From contig CM034130.1 in NCBI GenBank assembly GCA_019914995.1, forward strand, positions 9,424,001 to 9,488,000: a stretch of DNA of 64,000 nt, given 5' to 3'. The stretch is from Acanthochlamys bracteata (lineage: Eukaryota; Streptophyta; Magnoliopsida; Pandanales; Velloziaceae). Below are positions 60,219 through 64,000 of the stretch, piece by piece. Position 1 is the first letter of the stretch. Each line of letters starts with the position of its first letter. The notes below the pieces were generated by a model that was given only the letters and a program-made list of their open reading frames with translations, did no database searches and had not been told where the DNA came from. The translations under genes were made by a program, and so were the position numbers.

Positions 60219-63200
60219 TTACAGGATGGAGAGTTTCCTATCTTCCACGGAGTTGACTGGAACTGTTGGGGGCTCACCTTGTGGAAACTCATCAAGATGC
60301 ACCTGAGCGAACTCATTCACAATTGCTGTCCTTTGCTGGTAGAGAGTCTCTTTCCTTTCTTCCTCCACTTTTTCTACCTTCTGTTTGGTCATCTGACTCA
60401 CACCCCCAGCTATATTAACAACCTTAGTAAATGCATTTGCGACCCATGAAGCCCCAGTTGACACATAGGGATTGCTCATGATGGCAGAGCCTGCAATGCT
60501 TGCCTTTTGTTCTGCAGTTGCATAAGCTGATTTTGTGATCTCAGACACCTGGAACCGTTCGTCAACCTCCCGAACTTTGCCACTAACAGCTGCAGTTCCC
60601 ATGCTGATCTTTTCGCTCAACCCAATTCTTCGATCCAGGGACACCATTGTTGCAGAGGCATTGGAAGTCAGTTGGTGACGTTCATCAAAGGTTTTCGCCT
60701 GTTTGAGGGCATCCTTGCCAAGGACGAAACCCTTTGCAAGCATGCTGCTCACAACATCCTCTGCTTTCTTGATCTTAGAGTCACCAGATGTTAGATTCGC
60801 TTGCTGCGCATAAATTTAAAATTTGTAAGGTGTCAAAGAAAAGCCTCCTTTTAAATCTAAGAATAAAAAAGCAATGGCGTTTGTATTTGTCACTGCTCTA
60901 GCGGACATTATAGATCTAGAGCCAGTACATATGCATCAAGGATAACCTTACTCAAACTTTCAGCTGCACTACAAACCAAAAATGCATCTAAATTTATTAA
61001 TAGAAAAACAATGATGACAATAAGATCTTCATCTTCAACTACAATAAATAGAAGAGTCAAGGAAACGATCTTGCAGAGGGGTAAAGATGTATGAAGAAGT
61101 GCAATATGGCTCTCCGGACAAGAACAGTATATTTAGTGAACTAGGTTGTTAAATTGAAACTCAGAAGCATAGTGCATAGCTCAAATTAACATGTCAAAGA
61201 AGTGGCAATAGTCTTGCCATCAAATTAAATGGCACTACAAACCTACAGATACACTACTCCTATGAGTCATCCATTCAACAAATTCTGAATGTTTGGGGGA
61301 GCTTCTCCCCCAACTTTTCATTTCACGCTTCTCAATAAAACTTCTAAAATATTTTATAAAATTTTTAAAAAAATTTTAATAGTACAAAAAATTTCTACGT
61401 CGTAAAATTTTTGTATTACTTATTTTTATTATTTTTTTAAAAGTAAAAAAAGTATAGCTCGTTTTTCAAAAATTCCTAAAATATCCCTCCTTTTCAATAA
61501 GCACTCCCAAATCCACTCAGCCTTACTAAAATATTAGCAACTTACTGAGATGGATTTGTAAGCTTCTGCAGGTAGCTGATAGTTCTCAACTGGCGTTAAG
61601 GTCACAGACAAATCAACTATAGTTGCACCCTGCACGAGATGCATAAAGTCGCTCACATTTTGCATCAAGAAAGTACTCGTGCCAGAAGGACATAAGCAGA
61701 ACATATAACTGAACCTACAGAGAGTAGAAGTGCTGTGTCTGCACCCTGTGAATCCTTGAAAGTAACATAAGCTTGTTGAGTTCTTTCCGATTCACTGCAA
61801 ATGTAGCCTCAACCACAGTTACGATCATTTTCATTAAAATAGCAGACTAATGGCATGTAATGAGTCTGAAAGAACATAACCTTCGCATTTCGACATACTG
61901 AATTTCCCCTGAGAAAGAAAAGAATTCTATAATGTCCTGTTTTGTTGCAGCAAGGGAAATGTTGCTAACTTTCACTGTTCTCACCTGCAGCAGGTCAGAA
62001 ATATACTAGTGCGTAAGTTTATTTTCCCTGAAAGAACCAAGAAAATTATTATAAGCGCAGAATATGTAAGTCTGCAGCTAACTGTCTTGTAACAAATCAT
62101 TATGACTGCAAATTAAGAAAAGTCAAAAGAAGCATTAAATCAACCACACTATTTGACCTTCAAACAAAATGAATGACTAGGGATTAATTTGTGAGTGCGC
62201 GCGTGCGTTCACACACACAGAGTAATTGCTATTAAACAATTGAACTTGAAATGCATATGAGCATATAATTCACATAACAGAATCATTAAAAAAGATAAGA
62301 CTCCAAGAATACTAATGTAAAAAGTTCCTATTCTCACATCTGAAACATCGATTGTCCAGTTTGATTTTACAGACAACTGCGGTTCCATTTTCTTCCTCAA
62401 AATACCCTAGTCCAAAGGGTCCTGCAAGTCGCACGCTGAATTAGGTGATTCCACAGAAGGATCTAAGCAAATGAAGCTGGAAAAGTAATGGTTAAGAATC
62501 AGCCAACATTAGACCTCACTTTTCGGGTAATCTGTATTTCCTGACTTAGCATGATTTATTCAAAGAAAATAAAGGCAGAGGAAGCAAATCATAACCTGCC
62601 TTTTAAACAGTAAAAGCAGTGTTTTCACAATCCAGATGAGATATAGAGCTATATGAATAGTGAATATCTCCACTACTCTCACTAGACAACCCAGGTAAAA
62701 TGCTGGAGACGACCACCAATATTCACTATCGCATCATATATGAACGGTAAGTCCCACCATATGCTCCTAATTGACCATTAACACATGTGATAATTATAAT
62801 CTAGAATCCTTCTGCACCAGGACTCCAGGTACAAACATCTCTCTTCTCATTAAAATGGAGATAAAAAATTAATTAGAAGCAGCTCCAACTTTGACATTTT
62901 TACCAATGATATGCTGAATACCAAAAAAACAAAAAAAAATTGTAATTACTATATCAAATTGATCAAGTTCTAAATAAGTCAACGGAATCGTCGAGGCATT
63001 CTTCATCCGAACAAGATGATGCCATGATTCAGTAAATTACAAGTATATCTACTTATTAGAATAACTACATCAAACCAAGCAAACAAACAATTCCAACGAA
63101 TTAAGTAAAAATACTTTCCATAGATAAAAGGTGAGATCTAGATCCAACGACCCCGCAACAAAACAACAACATGATACAGTTATGCCCCAGAAATCACTAC

Positions 63201-63458
63201 AAATCTACATTTAATTGTCTATAAAAAGACCACTGCAGAATTCTGTAAAGCAACACAAAAAATCCTACACAAATTCGATACGAATTACTACGAGTCGAAG
63301 CACACTGCCTGTTCTCAACAAAGATACCAATCAGCTCAGAGATTAAAACCAACACACGCATAAATCTATCTCTAACAAATCAATAAAATGAGAGTAATTG
63401 GAGAAAAAAAGGAACAGATCTAATCATTCATGAAGCACGCTTTTGAACTCACCGACAT
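60219..63458 (-). CDS. RRM protein, binding partner of ACD11 (BPA1)-like
   Basis: Five coding exons on the minus strand: 63458-63453 (only ATG TCG), 61984-61881, 61794-61719, 61629-61546, 60803-60219. All joins are GT-AG and in phase, total 284 residues. The first exon carries two codons; the same MSV/MSxRTVKV start is usual for this family, which supports it. Residues 3 to about 83 form one RRM (VRTVKVSNIS, IIEFFSFSGEIQYVEMR, QQAYVTFKDSQGADTALLLS, ATIVDLSVTLTPVENY). The rest is helical and Ala/Lys/Glu-rich (SSMLAKGFVLGKDALKQAK, FDERHQLTS, LDRRIGLSEKIS, VREVDERFQVSE), the hallmark of BPA1/BPL proteins, which bind the sphingolipid-transfer protein ACD11 and affect cell death and immunity. Which BPL paralogue it is was not determined. 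Confidence 0.93.
61310..61510. repeat. AT-rich dispersed repeat, copy 11, in BPA1-like intron 4
   Basis: Counterpart of copy 1 at 170-350, with the same order of short segments. It lies within the intron 60804-61545, so the repeat was tolerated inside a gene. Confidence 0.55.
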
Positions 63459-63810
63459 TTGAAATTTGCTTGAAGCAATCAATCAACGAAGGAGACAAAA
63501 CGTTCTATTTCTTTCTGGATCAGAAAATAAGCGAAGCAAATTTTTCGGGTCTGAAAATAGGAGAAAGAGAAAGAAAGACAGAGTGAGTTTTTAAACGATG
63601 AAATAGGAAGTTATTTGGTTCGTTCAGCTTGTGTACGTGCATCGAGTCTGCGATTGTTTGCAATATCAAGCTACTAGAATTGCAATTATTCTTTCATAAA
63701 GGTTAATGAGTTATGTTTTAGCAATAACAAGCCCTTAAACAAGCTTAAAATATCAAATGCACAACTCGGACTTGATTGTAATATATATACACACACAAGT
63801 AATTACTAAT
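63459..63810. other. 5' flank of the BPA1-like gene
   Basis: Contains the 5' UTR and promoter of the minus-strand gene. An A/G-rich segment at 63555-63590 precedes it. No gene seen. Confidence 0.5.
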
Positions 63811-64000
63811 TACTAGGCTCCTTTATTCTAGAGAGCCCTCTATCTTGCAATTTTTTGAAACACAGGCCTTCTTCTAAATTATCAATCCCGTCGTCTGCTT
63901 CACTCCCGGCCGTAACCACCTCTCCTCCTCCTACTACTACTCCGCCGCTGCCACAGCTACCGCCGCCGCCGATCACTACTCCGCCTTCTCTCCTCCCACT
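63811..64000. other. GC-rich coding-like segment cut by the window edge
   Basis: Sharp rise in GC with trinucleotide runs of 'ccg/cct'. The plus strand is open and Pro/Thr-rich (SASLPAVTTSPPPTTTPPLP) but has no ATG. The minus strand is open too, reading out of the edge as Gly-rich sequence, then TAGSEADDGIDNLEEGLCF, and stopping near 63812; it could be the 3' end of a minus-strand gene. Strand cannot be decided. Confidence 0.3.

Overview
This window is nuclear DNA from a eudicot plant. The evidence is GT-AG introns with AT-rich interiors, long AT-rich intergenic DNA packed with short decayed repeats, and a set of plant-only families: plantacyanin, MAP70, PLS-type pentatricopeptide repeat (PPR) proteins, plant group D MAPKK, SOLO DANCERS-type cyclin, TOC34 and BPA1-like RRM protein. 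The species cannot be fixed from the sequence alone.

Layout. 1-604 is 3' flank with an AT-rich repeat. An ABCF4-type ABC protein (605-2743, minus) and a CAF1-type deadenylase (3682-4494, plus) are both single-exon genes and diverge from a shared 0.9-kb spacer. A multi-exon mitochondrial PPR-like gene (5074-11662, minus) lies head to head with a heavily broken PPR gene (11999-14259, plus). After 4 kb of non-coding DNA comes a two-exon plantacyanin (18416-18942, minus). 19-30 kb is repeat-rich: it holds a hAT-like non-autonomous element, many AT-rich repeats, an unrecognised open block near 22.1-22.5 kb and a possible small three-exon gene (23760-25475). MAP70 (30915-35641, plus) could be rebuilt exon by exon into a 599-residue protein.

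37-48 kb is a graveyard of gene fragments around one intact intronless PPR gene (40331-42145): a C-terminal piece of the complex I 75-kDa subunit (minus), decayed pieces that look like the LRR part of a CC-NBS-LRR resistance gene, and the first three coding exons of a TOC34-like gene with frameshifts and nothing after exon 3. A single-exon MAPKK (49761-50741, minus) follows; it lacks the usual first activation-loop Ser/Thr. A seven-exon SDS-like meiotic cyclin (54299-59251, plus) carries a foldback element in intron 2. A five-exon BPA1-like RRM gene (60219-63458, minus) and a GC-rich open segment cut by the right edge close the window.

The genes do not form a pathway; this is ordinary plant gene order. 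No sign of a new multi-gene system was found. The points of most interest are the MAPKK activation-loop change, four independent gene relics, the foldback and hAT-like elements, the dispersed AT-rich repeat family, and an unresolved reading-frame conflict at the 3' end of the 5-11.6 kb gene. Exon borders were inferred by eye from reading frame, GT-AG sites and remembered family sequences; no alignment or transcript data were available.
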